The notes below the pieces were generated by a model. That model did no database searches, was not told where the DNA came from, and was given only the letters and a program-made list of their open reading frames with translations. A program made the position numbers and the translations under genes. A stretch of DNA of 64,000 nt from Actinokineospora terrae (GTDB taxonomy: Bacteria > Actinomycetota > Actinomycetes > Mycobacteriales > Pseudonocardiaceae). Shown here piece by piece: positions 23,006-31,004 of the stretch (positions are counted from its first letter, which is position 1; each line of letters opens with the position of its first letter). The stretch spans positions 314,980 to 378,979 of the forward strand of contig NZ_FOGI01000006.1 of assembly GCF_900111175.1 (NCBI RefSeq), given 5' to 3'.

Positions 23006-23817
23006 GCACGACCCCGGGCCCGGCCGCGCCGGAGCCAGCCGAGCACCCCGCCGAGGACGAGAAGGGCGGGAAGGGCACCGACGCCAACGTCGAGCGCTTC
23101 CGAGCCCTGGCCGAACTCGACCCAGACGACCCCAAGCGCGCCGCGCTGCGCGGCGACCTGGTCGCCGACCACGTGGACCTCGCGCGCAACCTGGCCCGCA
23201 AGTTCGACCGGCGCGGCGACCAGCTCGAGGACCTGGTGCAGGTCGCGACCATCGGCCTGATCAAGGCGGTCGACCGGTTCGAGGCCGACCGCGGCAACTT
23301 CTACGCCTTCGCCATCCCCACCATCATGGGCGAGCTGCGCAGGCACTTCCGGGACACCGGCTGGGCCGTGCGGGTGCCCCGCCAGCTCAAGGAACTGCAC
23401 GTCACCGTGGCCGCGGGGCGCAACGAGCTGAGCCAGAAACTCGGTCGGGCCCCCAAGCCCAGTGAGCTGGCCGACCACTTAGGGCTGACCAAGGAGCAGG
23501 TGTACGAGGCTCTGGTGGCCAGCGCGGCCAAGCAGGGCACCTCGCTCGACGCCAGGCTCGCCGAGCCCGCTGGCGACCGGTTCGGCTACGAGGACGACCG
23601 GCTCGCCGAGGTGGACAACCGCAGGGCGCTGGGCCCGCTGATCGCCGAGCTGCCCGAACGGGAGCAGAAGATCATCGTGCTGCGGTTCTTCCGCGGCCTG
23701 TCGCAGGCCGACATCGCCCGCCGGGTGGGGGTCTCGCAGATGCAGGTCTCGCGGCTGCTGGCCAAGACGCTGGAGCGGCTGCGCGCCGCTCTCGGCGAGG
23801 ACACCCTGGCGGGCTGA
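23002..23817 (+). CDS. sigF: RNA polymerase sigma factor SigF (SigB/F/G family)
   Basis: An alternative sigma factor for general stress and late-growth genes. 271 residues: a disordered acidic start, region 2 (LVQVATIGLIKAVDRFEADRG and FAIPTIMGELRRHFRD), region 3 (LSQKLGRAPKPSELADHLGL) and region 4 with a helix-turn-helix (SQADIARRVGVSQMQVSRLL). FAIPTIMGELRRHFRDTGWA is typical of the SigB/SigF class. It is coupled to rsbW and probably reads the GGTTT/GGGTA promoter in front of that gene. Antagonists, kinase, phosphatase and a putative sensor follow within 5 kb. Confidence 0.95.
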   Translation: MSTTPGPAAPEPAEHPAEDEKGGKGTDANVERFRALAELDPDDPKRAALRGDLVADHVDLARNLARKFDRRGDQLEDLVQVATIGLIKAVDRFEADRGNFYAFAIPTIMGELRRHFRDTGWAVRVPRQLKELHVTVAAGRNELSQKLGRAPKPSELADHLGLTKEQVYEALVASAAKQGTSLDARLAEPAGDRFGYEDDRLAEVDNRRALGPLIAELPEREQKIIVLRFFRGLSQADIARRVGVSQMQVSRLLAKTLERLRAALGEDTLAG

Positions 23818-23965
23818 GGTGCTGCCCGCCGACGTGGCGCCGACCGCCACGGTGCCGCCCGCTGACGTGTCGACCACCGCGGTGGAGTTCCTCGCGGTGG
23901 TGCGTCCAGCTGCGGTGCGTCCGGCTGTGGAGCCTTCAGCGGTGGTGCGGCGGACCGCACCGCGC

Positions 23966-24262
23966 TCAGGAAACCCTGAGCGCCCGCCTGCGCTGCGCGA
24001 TCAGCGTGCGCCGCTCGCCCTCGCCCATGGCACCCCAGATGCCGTAGGGCTCCTGCACCGCCAGCGCGTGCTCCCGGCACTGCGCCAGCACCGGGCAGGC
24101 GCGGCAGACGGCCTTGGCGCGCTCCTCGCGGGCGTGCCTGGCCGGGCCGCGCTCGGCGTCGGGGTGGAAGAACACCATGCTGTCCGCGCCGCGGCAGGAG
24201 CCGTTGAGCTGCCAGGCCCACTCGTCGGAGACGGGCTTGGGCAGGCGGGTGATCTCGGCCAT
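23966..24262 (-). CDS. WhiB-family iron-sulfur regulator (WhiB3-like)
   Basis: A 98-residue Wbl protein. Four cluster cysteines (Cys23, 53, 56 and 62 in CRGAD, VCRACP and QCREHAL) hold a 4Fe-4S cluster, and GIWGAM is the conserved turn before the basic C-terminus (RRTLIAQRRRALRV) that binds DNA. WAWQLNGSCRGADSMVFFHP is closest in pattern to WhiB3-type proteins, which sense redox and NO and act through a sigma factor. ATG 24262 follows GAGGAGG. Its location inside the SigF module suggests redox input, but that is inference. Confidence 0.92.
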   Translation of the reverse strand: MAEITRLPKPVSDEWAWQLNGSCRGADSMVFFHPDAERGPARHAREERAKAVCRACPVLAQCREHALAVQEPYGIWGAMGEGERRTLIAQRRRALRVS

Positions 24263-24479
24263 GACGCTTACCTCCTCGGTGCCCGCTCCGCACAGCGGGT
24301 TCGACCGGGAACTACCCCGGCCCTCGACCGCCGAAACGGTCTGTGCGGACGGGCGTGGAACAGGCCCCAACGAGCACCGGGTGGGCGGCGCGCCACCCCG
24401 GTTGGCAACTACTGTGACGTCGGCGTGGACGGCCTGCGCGCGAGCGCGGCGACACGGCCGCGGTGAGGAAGGACCGATA

Positions 24480-24806
24480 GTGGAGATCAACAGCGAGGGC
24501 ACCGACCCGGTCGTCGTCTCGGTCACCGGCGAGGTCGACCTGGCCACCGCGCCCCAGTTGGAGCAGGCCCTCGACGCCGCGCTCGGCCAGGACGGCGGGA
24601 CCGGCGTGCGCGTCGACCTGTCCGCGGTGGAGTTCATGGACTCGGCGGGCCTGCGGGTGCTGGTCGCCGCGTTGCGCAAGGCCGAGGACAGCGGCCGGTC
24701 GCTGGTGCTCGACGCCCCGCACGAGCGGGTGCGCCGGATCATCGAGATCACCGGGCTGGCCGAGGTGTTCGGCCTGGCCGGGTCGCAGGGCCAGGGCACC
24801 GCCTGA
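24480..24806 (+). CDS. STAS-domain anti-anti-sigma factor
   Basis: A 108-residue SpoIIAA/RsbV-like STAS protein. The hallmark VTGEVDLATAPQLEQAL is followed by VEFMDSAGLRVLVAAL, where Ser55 after Asp54 is the site that anti-sigma kinases phosphorylate. Unphosphorylated, it would bind the kinase and free the sigma factor. GTG 24480 follows GAGGAAGG. It is divergent from whiB and directly upstream of a HATPase, the natural kinase partner. Confidence 0.9.
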   Translation: MEINSEGTDPVVVSVTGEVDLATAPQLEQALDAALGQDGGTGVRVDLSAVEFMDSAGLRVLVAALRKAEDSGRSLVLDAPHERVRRIIEITGLAEVFGLAGSQGQGTA

Positions 24807-25001
24807 TCGGCGGTTGATTCACCCGGTCACCGCCTGGGTACCTCACCCGGCGTGAAGGCAGAGGTCACAGGCTTGGTGGCCGGTTCCCCCGGGAGCACGA
24901 GAAGTGGCGGGGTCGGACCGGTGCGCAGGGGCACCAGGGGTCCGGTGGCAACGCGGTATCGACGGCGCGCTGGTCGCGCTCGAGGGGTGGTGGCAGGTGA
25001 C

Positions 25002-25475
25002 GTGAGCGAGTCGGCGAACACCGGTAGGGTGCGCCAACTGGCCACCCGCCTGCCACCGGCGAGTACCTCCGCGGGCGAGGCCCGCGACTTCGTCAGCGCC
25101 GCCCTGCGGTCGTGGTCGGTGGCCGAGGACCTGGTGTCCGATGTGGTCCTCGCCACATCGGAGCTGGTCACCAACGCCATCGAGCACAGCGCGGGCGAGA
25201 TCCGGGTCGAGCTGTCGCTCACCGGCGGGCGGGTCCTGCTGCGGGTCGGCGACGACGCCGACACCCTGCCGGTGCGCAAGGCGCCCGACCTGCTCTCCGA
25301 GCGCAGCCGCGGGCTGACCATCGTCATCGCGCTCAGCGAGTCGTGGGGGCACGAACCCGACGGGACCGGGAAATGGGTGTGGGCGGAGTTCGGCGAGGTC
25401 AGTGTGCCCGTCGGCGGGGGAGTCGCGGCGACGCACCGGGAGTCGGCGGCATCGTTGCCGCTGGACAACCAGTAG
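25002..25475 (+). CDS. Anti-sigma kinase-like ATP-binding protein (SpoIIAB/RsbW type)
   Basis: A 157-residue single-domain GHKL ATPase. Unlike the UsfX-like protein upstream it keeps the full ATP site: N box SELVTNAIEHS, a G1 region RVGDDADTLP and G2 SRGLTIVIAL. It should therefore be a working Ser kinase for one of the STAS proteins. GTG 25002 is chosen as it gives the usual domain length. The frame is open to GTG 24852, but the extra 50 residues are Arg/Gly-rich and not conserved. Which sigma factor it controls is not shown. Confidence 0.82.
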   Translation: MSESANTGRVRQLATRLPPASTSAGEARDFVSAALRSWSVAEDLVSDVVLATSELVTNAIEHSAGEIRVELSLTGGRVLLRVGDDADTLPVRKAPDLLSERSRGLTIVIALSESWGHEPDGTGKWVWAEFGEVSVPVGGGVAATHRESAASLPLDNQ

Positions 25476-25521
25476 ACTGGACCGGGTCCGCAACCCCCAG
25501 AACGGAAGCGTGGCGTGATCC

Positions 25522-26868
25522 ATGTCCGGACCGAAGCAGGCCGCTGAGCCGACCGCGGCGGGAACACCTCCGCTCGGCGCGCACACCGCGCACGAGCCGA
25601 CCGAGCAGCAGCTGCTCGCGCAGGCCCGGCAGCGGGCCGCGCTCGCGGGGGAGATCACCACGCAGCTGGCCGGGTCCCTGAACCTGCGCCGCACCATCCT
25701 GCGGCTGTTCGCGCTGATCACCCCGGACCTGGCCGACTGGGCGATGCTCGCCATGGCCGACCACCGCAGCGACCGGCTCGCCATCTACGGCGGCGCGGAG
25801 CACACCTTCGCCACCAGCGTCGACCGCTCGGTCGTCGAGGACCTCGGCGTCGGCCGGGTGCTGCGCTCGGGCCGCAGCGAGCTGCTGCACGTCGCGCTGG
25901 ACGAGGACTACGCGGACGGCCTCGACAGCATGATCCCGCACGACAAGCTGCGCCACGAGGCCACGTCGCTGCGCCCCGCCGACGTGCTCGGCCTGGCGCT
26001 GACCGCGCGCGGCACCACCGTCGGCGTGTTGGTGATCGTGCGCGGCGCGGGTCGAGGCTTCCCCGAGGACGACGTCGCGCTGGCCGAGCAGATCGCCGGG
26101 CGGGCCGCGATGGCCCTGGACTCCGCCCGGCTCTACGAGGACCGCACCAGGGTCGCCTCCGTGCTCCAGGCGGGTCTGCGCCCGCCGACGCTGCCCAGGG
26201 CGGCGGGGCTGCGGCTGGCCGCCCGGTTCCGCGCCGCGGCGGAGCACCTCGACATCGGCGGCGACTTCTACGACGTGCACGGCTCCGGCCGCGACTGGGT
26301 GCTGGTCACCGGCGACGTCTGCGGCAAGGGCGTCGAGGCCGCCGTGCTCACCGGCCGGGCCAGACAGAGCATCCGGACCGCCGCGCACTTCGACCGCAGC
26401 CCGCACAGCGTGCTCGCCGCGCTCAACGCCGTCCTCTACGACGAGGAGTCCGACAAGTTCGTCACCGCCGTGTGCGCCAGGGTCCGCCCCGCCGAGGACG
26501 GCCGCTCCGCGCGGGTCGACCTCGCCGCGGCGGGCCACCCGGCGCCGCTGGTGCTGCGCGCGGACGGCACGGTCGAGCAGGTCATGGTCGGCGGGACCGT
26601 CGCGGGCGTGCTGCCCGAGGTCGGCTACCTGGAGAACACCATCCACCTGGCCTCCGGCGACACGATGCTGATGTTCACCGACGGCATCTACGAGGCCCGC
26701 GGCGCCGATGGCTTCTACGGGATGGACCGCCTCGTCGCGCTGCTGCCCGCCTACGCGGGCGCCGGGCCGGAGGCGGTCTGCGAGGCCGTGGAGCAGGACG
26801 TGGTCGAGTACCTGGCAGGCCGGTCGCACGACGACATGGCCCTGTTCGCGGTCTCGTGCGGAAGGTAG
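25522..26868 (+). CDS. GAF-PP2C (SpoIIE/RsbU-like) serine phosphatase
   Basis: Dephosphorylates STAS anti-anti-sigma factors and so releases the sigma factor. 448 residues: an N-terminal linker, a GAF-like sensor domain (about residues 40-205), a helical connector ending LQAGLRPPTLPRAAGL, and a PPM/SpoIIE phosphatase (about 225-446). Metal-binding motifs are DIGGDFYDV, VTGDVCGKG, FTDGIYEARG and HDDMALFAV. There is no membrane segment, so the input is cytoplasmic. The stop lies 7 bp before the cobalamin-binding gene, so the two are co-transcribed. The ligand of the GAF domain is unknown. Confidence 0.9.
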   Translation: MSGPKQAAEPTAAGTPPLGAHTAHEPTEQQLLAQARQRAALAGEITTQLAGSLNLRRTILRLFALITPDLADWAMLAMADHRSDRLAIYGGAEHTFATSVDRSVVEDLGVGRVLRSGRSELLHVALDEDYADGLDSMIPHDKLRHEATSLRPADVLGLALTARGTTVGVLVIVRGAGRGFPEDDVALAEQIAGRAAMALDSARLYEDRTRVASVLQAGLRPPTLPRAAGLRLAARFRAAAEHLDIGGDFYDVHGSGRDWVLVTGDVCGKGVEAAVLTGRARQSIRTAAHFDRSPHSVLAALNAVLYDEESDKFVTAVCARVRPAEDGRSARVDLAAAGHPAPLVLRADGTVEQVMVGGTVAGVLPEVGYLENTIHLASGDTMLMFTDGIYEARGADGFYGMDRLVALLPAYAGAGPEAVCEAVEQDVVEYLAGRSHDDMALFAVSCGR

Positions 26869-26875
26869 CCCGCCG

Positions 26876-27925
26876 GTGACAGGCGGAGTTCTCGACCCGG
26901 TCGTCGACGGTCTTGCCCGGTTCGACGGCGCGCTCGCCTCGGTGGACGTCGACGCCGCCGTCGACGTGGTGGAGGAGCTCGTCGCCGCGGGCGTCGACCC
27001 GATCACCGTGCTGGTGGACGTGATCGCCTCCGCGCAGCGCACCGTCGGCGAGCGCTGGCAGCGCGGCGAGTGGAGCGTCGCCGAGGAGCACGCGGCCACC
27101 GCGGTGTCGGTGTCGGCGACCGAGGCGGTCGCCCGCTGGGTCCGCCGCATCCCGGCCACCCGCGGCCGGGTCGTGGTCGCCTGCGCCGAACGCGAGTGGC
27201 ACGCCCTGCCCGCGATGATCGTCGGCACCGCGCTGCGCGCCGAGGGCTGGGACATCACCCTGCTCGGCGCCTCCACCCCGCCCGCGCGGCTGAGCCAGTA
27301 CCTGCACGACCTCGGGCCCGACGCCACCGCCGTGAGCTGCTCGGTGCTCGGCGCGCTGCCCACCACCCGCCGGTTCATCGAGGCCAGCACCGACGCGGGC
27401 ATCCCGGTCGTGGTCGGCGGGTCCGCGTTCGGCGGCGACGACCGGCGCGCGGTCGCCCTCGGCGCCACCGCCTGGGCCTCCGGTGCCCGCGAGGCCGTCG
27501 CCGCGGTGCGCGCCCTGCCCACCGTGGTCGCCGCGGTCACGCCGCTGTCCAGGCCCTCGGCCGTCGAGCAGGCGACGCTGGAGCTCAACCACCGGCGGCT
27601 GGTCACCGGGCTGCGCGAGGGCTGGTCGCTGGCCGCGCAGATCGTCACCACCGAGCGGCTGCCGCTCGACAGCGTCCACTCGGTGGCCGCCGACGTGGTC
27701 AACCAGGCCTACCACGCGGTCAGCGCCGCCCTGCTCACCGACGACCCGCGCACCATCTCCGACACGGCCGCCTGGGTGGCCGACCTGCTCGCCGCCCGCG
27801 CCGTCGACCCCGCCCTGGTCGGCGAGCTGGGCAGGCTGCTGATCAAGGACCTGCGCGACTACCCCATCGCCCGCTCCCTGGTCCAGCAGCACTGGACAGA
27901 CCCCATCACGACTGGACCCCGATGA
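26876..27925 (+). CDS. Cobalamin-binding protein with CarH-type Wx9EH motif
   Basis: A 349-residue B12-binding protein. Residues about 5-90 form a four-helix cap holding W61-x9-E71-H72, the Wx9EH signature of adenosylcobalamin photoreceptors (CarH/LitR type). Residues about 96-215 are the Rossmann-like B12 domain with E107-W108-H109, the expected lower-ligand His. The usual following Gly is Pro112, so the motif is ExHxxP rather than ExHxxG. CarH has an N-terminal MerR domain; here there is none. Instead a 125-residue helical C-terminus follows (from about 225) that I do not recognise. Its start overlaps nothing, but its stop overlaps the STAS start (ATGA, 27922-27925). It is probably a sensor for this partner-switch. 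Confidence 0.85.
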   Translation: MTGGVLDPVVDGLARFDGALASVDVDAAVDVVEELVAAGVDPITVLVDVIASAQRTVGERWQRGEWSVAEEHAATAVSVSATEAVARWVRRIPATRGRVVVACAEREWHALPAMIVGTALRAEGWDITLLGASTPPARLSQYLHDLGPDATAVSCSVLGALPTTRRFIEASTDAGIPVVVGGSAFGGDDRRAVALGATAWASGAREAVAAVRALPTVVAAVTPLSRPSAVEQATLELNHRRLVTGLREGWSLAAQIVTTERLPLDSVHSVAADVVNQAYHAVSAALLTDDPRTISDTAAWVADLLAARAVDPALVGELGRLLIKDLRDYPIARSLVQQHWTDPITTGPR

Positions 27926-28272
27926 CCGAGTTCGCCCACACCACCGCCACCGACCAGGACCGCGCCACCATCACCGTCACCGGGGAACTCGACACCCACA
28001 CCTCGGTCGAGTTCAAGCGTGCCCTGCTCGCCCTGGCCGACAGCTACGACGAGGTGGTCGTCGACCTGTCCGGCCTGGAGTTCATCGACTCCAGCGGGCT
28101 GAGCGCGTTCATCGCCGCGCACAAGCGCACCCTGGTGCGGGGGAACAAGGTGCTGCTGGACAAGGTCCCCGGCTTCCTGTCCCGCATCCTCGCCGTCACC
28201 GGCCTCGCCGAGATCATCCACGTCATCGGCGACACCGACCTCCCGTTCGCCGAGCGGTCGGCCGCCGAGTAA
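27922..28272 (+). CDS. STAS-domain anti-anti-sigma factor, coupled to the B12 protein
   Basis: A 116-residue STAS protein with TVTGELDTHTSVEFKRAL and LEFIDSSGLSAFIAAHKR; Ser57 after Asp56 is the expected phosphorylation site. ATG 27922 overlaps the stop of the B12-binding gene, so the two are made together, and the phosphatase precedes both. The likely chain is sensor, then phosphatase or kinase, then this protein, then release of a sigma factor. A hairpin terminator (28316-28345) follows. Confidence 0.9.
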   Translation: MTEFAHTTATDQDRATITVTGELDTHTSVEFKRALLALADSYDEVVVDLSGLEFIDSSGLSAFIAAHKRTLVRGNKVLLDKVPGFLSRILAVTGLAEIIHVIGDTDLPFAERSAAE

Positions 28273-28315
28273 CCGACAGCGGTGCTCGCAGGCACCGTCC
28301 CCGCAAAACGGCTCA

Positions 28316-28345
28316 GCGCCGACTCCCTGGAGCGGGCGTCGGCGC
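28316..28345. terminator. Hairpin ending the stress module
   Basis: Eight-bp perfect stem GCGCCGAC (28316-28323) and GTCGGCGC (28338-28345) with a 14-nt loop. It lies between the convergent STAS and DUF3040 genes and can act on both strands. Confidence 0.6.
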
Positions 28346-28368
28346 TTGTGCCTTGGTGGGGATGGGGG

Positions 28369-28779
28369 TTAGTGCTCTTCGTCGAAGCGCTTCTTGAAGC
28401 GCTCCTCCATGCGTTGTGAGAACGAGCTCCTGCGGTGGTGGGCGGTCGCGCCGCCCCCGCCGTGGGAGGACTCCTGACCTGGCTCCGGTTCGGAGCCGCC
28501 CTGGCGCAGCGCGGTCAGCGTCAACAGGGCGCCGACGAACATCACCAGGAAGCCGAGCAGGCTCACCACGGGGATACCAGCCGGTTTGAACGGCAGCATC
28601 ACACCGAGCACGAGGAGGGCGACGCCCAGGACGAACAGGGCGATGCCTTGCAGCCTGCGCCGCCGGGATGGCTTGCGCAGGCGGGCACCTCGGACGGTGG
28701 AGGCGAACTTGGGATCCTCGGCGTAGAGCGCGCGCTCGATCTGGTCGAGCAGTCGCTGCTCGTGCTCGGAGAGTGGCAT
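28369..28779 (-). CDS. DUF3040 membrane protein
   Basis: A 136-residue protein of the actinobacterial DUF3040 family. The N-terminus MPLSEHEQRLLDQIERALYAEDPKFAS is the family signature. Two membrane segments follow (LQGIALFVLGVALLVLGVML, and VVSLLGFLVMFVGALLTLTA), then a charged His/Arg tail. ATG 28779 follows GGAGGAA. A TATCCT -10-like hexamer lies about 90 bp upstream on this strand. The function is unknown; family members often lie near sigma factors and cell-envelope genes, as here. Confidence 0.9.
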   Translation of the reverse strand: MPLSEHEQRLLDQIERALYAEDPKFASTVRGARLRKPSRRRRLQGIALFVLGVALLVLGVMLPFKPAGIPVVSLLGFLVMFVGALLTLTALRQGGSEPEPGQESSHGGGGATAHHRRSSFSQRMEERFKKRFDEEH

Positions 28780-28912
28780 GCGTTCCTCCTCCGGCACAGC
28801 GGTCGCGGGCGCCGGGCGATCACGGTTGCCGCCGGACCCGGCGGGCACCCCTCGGTGGAGGTGTCGCCTCCAGGATACGGGGCGTTTCCCCCCGCGACTA
28901 CCCGATCCCGGA

Positions 28913-30907
28913 TCACGACGCGGTCGCTGAGTCGGAGTCCTCCTTCCGGGGTAGTCCTGCCTGGTGGCGTTCGCGCCGCGGGTCCTGTCGATCACGCTCG
29001 GCGCCCAGTGCGATCGGCGCCGCGATCACCGCGTCCGGGATGGCGAACGCCTCGACCAGGATCCCCGCGTGCGGGCGGAGATCGCGGCAGAGGTCGTTGA
29101 CCGCCCCGGTGACGGCCTTGGCCCGGCTGGTGCTGATCCGGCCGTGGCCGAGGAACCAGTCCAGGTCGGACTCCACCGAGCTCAGCACGTGCAGGTCGCA
29201 CACGCGACCGAGCAGCGCGGCGGCGCCCGGGTCGGCGCAGCGGTCGATGGCGGCGACGAACGCCTCCAGCACGATCCGCTCCACGTGCACCCTGGCCGCC
29301 CGCAGCACGTGGTCCTGCGCGGCGTTGAACACCTCGAACGCCGACTCGCCCGGCTCGCCCGCGCGCCGCAGCCTGCGCGCCAGGGTGTCCAGGACGTGCT
29401 TCTCCCGGTCCTCGAACAGCCGCAGGTGCCACCCGCGGTCGAGCAGGTCGGCGTCCTCGTCGCGGGTGACGGCGCTGACGAGGCGTTCGATGAGGGAGCG
29501 GGCCGCGGTGCGCTCGATGACGGTGCCGACGAACTGGTCGGCGATGAACCTGGCCATGCCGACGCTGCCCAGCTCGTGCAGGTCCTGCTGGTAGCCGGTG
29601 AGCAGGCCCTTGGCGACCAGTTGGTAGAGGACGGTGTTGTCGCCCTCGAACGTGGTGAACACGTCGGTGTCGGCCTTGAGCTGCGGGAGCCGGTTCTCCG
29701 CGAGGTACCCGGCGCCGCCGCACGCCTCGCGGCAGGTCTGGATGGCGCGGGTGGCGTGCCAGGTCGCGGCGGCCTTGATCCCGGCGGCCCGCGACTCGAG
29801 TTCGCGCTGTCCCCGCTCGTCGATGTCGCCGTCGTGCAGCGTGGCGACCAACTCGGCCTGGGCGAAGTGCAGCGCGTAGGTCGTGGCGAGCGCGGGCAGG
29901 AGTTTGCGCTGGTGGGCGAGGTAGTCCAGGAGCAGGACCTCGCCGCCGCCGTCCGGGGCGCGGAACTGGCGGCGGTCCAGCGCGTAGCGGACGGCGATGG
30001 TCAGGGCGCTCTTGGTGGCGCTGCCCGCCGCCCCAGCGACGCTGATCCGGCCGCGGATGAGGGTGCCGAGCATGGTGAAGAACCGGCGTGAGTCGCTCTC
30101 GATCGGGCTGGAGTACGTGCCGTCCTCGGCGACGTCGCCGTACCGGTTGAGCAGGGCCTCGCGCGGGACGCGGACCTGGTCGAACCAGACGCGCCCGTTG
30201 TCCACGCCGTTGAGCCCGGCCTTGCGGCCGCAGTCCTCGATGGTGATCCCCGGCAGCGGCTTGCCCTCGTCGTCGCGCAGCGGCACGAGCAGCGCGTGCA
30301 CCCCGCGTTCGGCCCCGCCCGCGTCGAGTTGCGCGAACACGACCGCGATCCGGCCGTCCCGCGCGGCGTTGCCGATGTAGTCCTTGCGGGCCGACACGTC
30401 CGGGGTGTTGACGACGAACTCGCGGCTGTCGGGGTCGTAGGTCGCGGTGGTGCGCACGTGCTGGACGTCGGAGCCGTGGCCGGTCTCGGTCATCGCGAAG
30501 CAGCCGGGCAGGCCGAGGTCGATGATCTCGGGCAGGTACCGGTCGAGGTGGCGCCCGGTGCCCAGCGCCTCGACCGCGCCGCCGAACAGGCCCCACTGCA
30601 CGCCCGCCTTGACCATCAGCGACAGGTCGCCGAAGCCGAGCATCTCGAACGAGGTCAGCGACCCGCCGACATCACCCCCGCCGCCGTGGCTGGTGGGGAA
30701 GCCGATCCTCGGGTAGCCGGACTTGGCCAGCTCGTGCAGCTCGGCCAACACCTGCTCGCGGTGCTGCTCGGTGCTGAGGTCGTGGGTCGCGGGCGAGGGC
30801 AGCGCGGCCATGCGGAGCCGCGCCTCCCGCCGGATGTGCGCCCACCGGCCGTCGAGGACCTCGGTGAGGACGCCTGCCGCGACGGGGTCGATGGCCGGGA
30901 CGGGCAT
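28913..30907 (-). CDS. Acyl-CoA oxidase-like flavoprotein (ACAD superfamily)
   Basis: A 664-residue FAD enzyme that desaturates acyl-CoA. The N-terminal two-thirds are an acyl-CoA dehydrogenase core (FAMTETGHGSDVQHVRTTA, then KAGLNGVDNGRVWFDQVRVP). The segment CREACGGAGYLAENRLP and the catalytic Glu in TTFEGDNTVLYQLVAKGLL are typical of peroxisomal-type acyl-CoA oxidases. The extra C-terminal helical domain (residues about 470-640) and the length also fit oxidases. Electron transfer to oxygen rather than ETF is therefore likely but not certain. The far C-terminus is charged and degenerate. It is monocistronic. Confidence 0.87.
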   Translation of the reverse strand: MPVPAIDPVAAGVLTEVLDGRWAHIRREARLRMAALPSPATHDLSTEQHREQVLAELHELAKSGYPRIGFPTSHGGGGDVGGSLTSFEMLGFGDLSLMVKAGVQWGLFGGAVEALGTGRHLDRYLPEIIDLGLPGCFAMTETGHGSDVQHVRTTATYDPDSREFVVNTPDVSARKDYIGNAARDGRIAVVFAQLDAGGAERGVHALLVPLRDDEGKPLPGITIEDCGRKAGLNGVDNGRVWFDQVRVPREALLNRYGDVAEDGTYSSPIESDSRRFFTMLGTLIRGRISVAGAAGSATKSALTIAVRYALDRRQFRAPDGGGEVLLLDYLAHQRKLLPALATTYALHFAQAELVATLHDGDIDERGQRELESRAAGIKAAATWHATRAIQTCREACGGAGYLAENRLPQLKADTDVFTTFEGDNTVLYQLVAKGLLTGYQQDLHELGSVGMARFIADQFVGTVIERTAARSLIERLVSAVTRDEDADLLDRGWHLRLFEDREKHVLDTLARRLRRAGEPGESAFEVFNAAQDHVLRAARVHVERIVLEAFVAAIDRCADPGAAALLGRVCDLHVLSSVESDLDWFLGHGRISTSRAKAVTGAVNDLCRDLRPHAGILVEAFAIPDAVIAAPIALGAERDRQDPRRERHQAGLPRKEDSDSATAS

Positions 30908-31004
30908 GCTGCCTCCTCGTGCGGTGGGGTTCCCCGACGCTAGTCCGGCCCGCCCGCGCGCGCCGGTTGTGCGGGAACGCGCCCGGTGCGCTACCTATGG
31001 GCGC

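Noticed and set aside
24812..24840. Possible second SigF promoter (GGTTG ... GGGTA) before the HATPase gene
   Set aside because: The -10 GGGTA is good, but the -35 is GGTTG and the spacing is 19 bp, outside the known 15-17. Too weak to list as a feature.
28992..30596. Second long minus-strand frame inside the acyl-CoA oxidase gene
   Set aside because: Out-of-frame reading of a clear flavoenzyme gene; the product is Arg/Pro-rich and low complexity.
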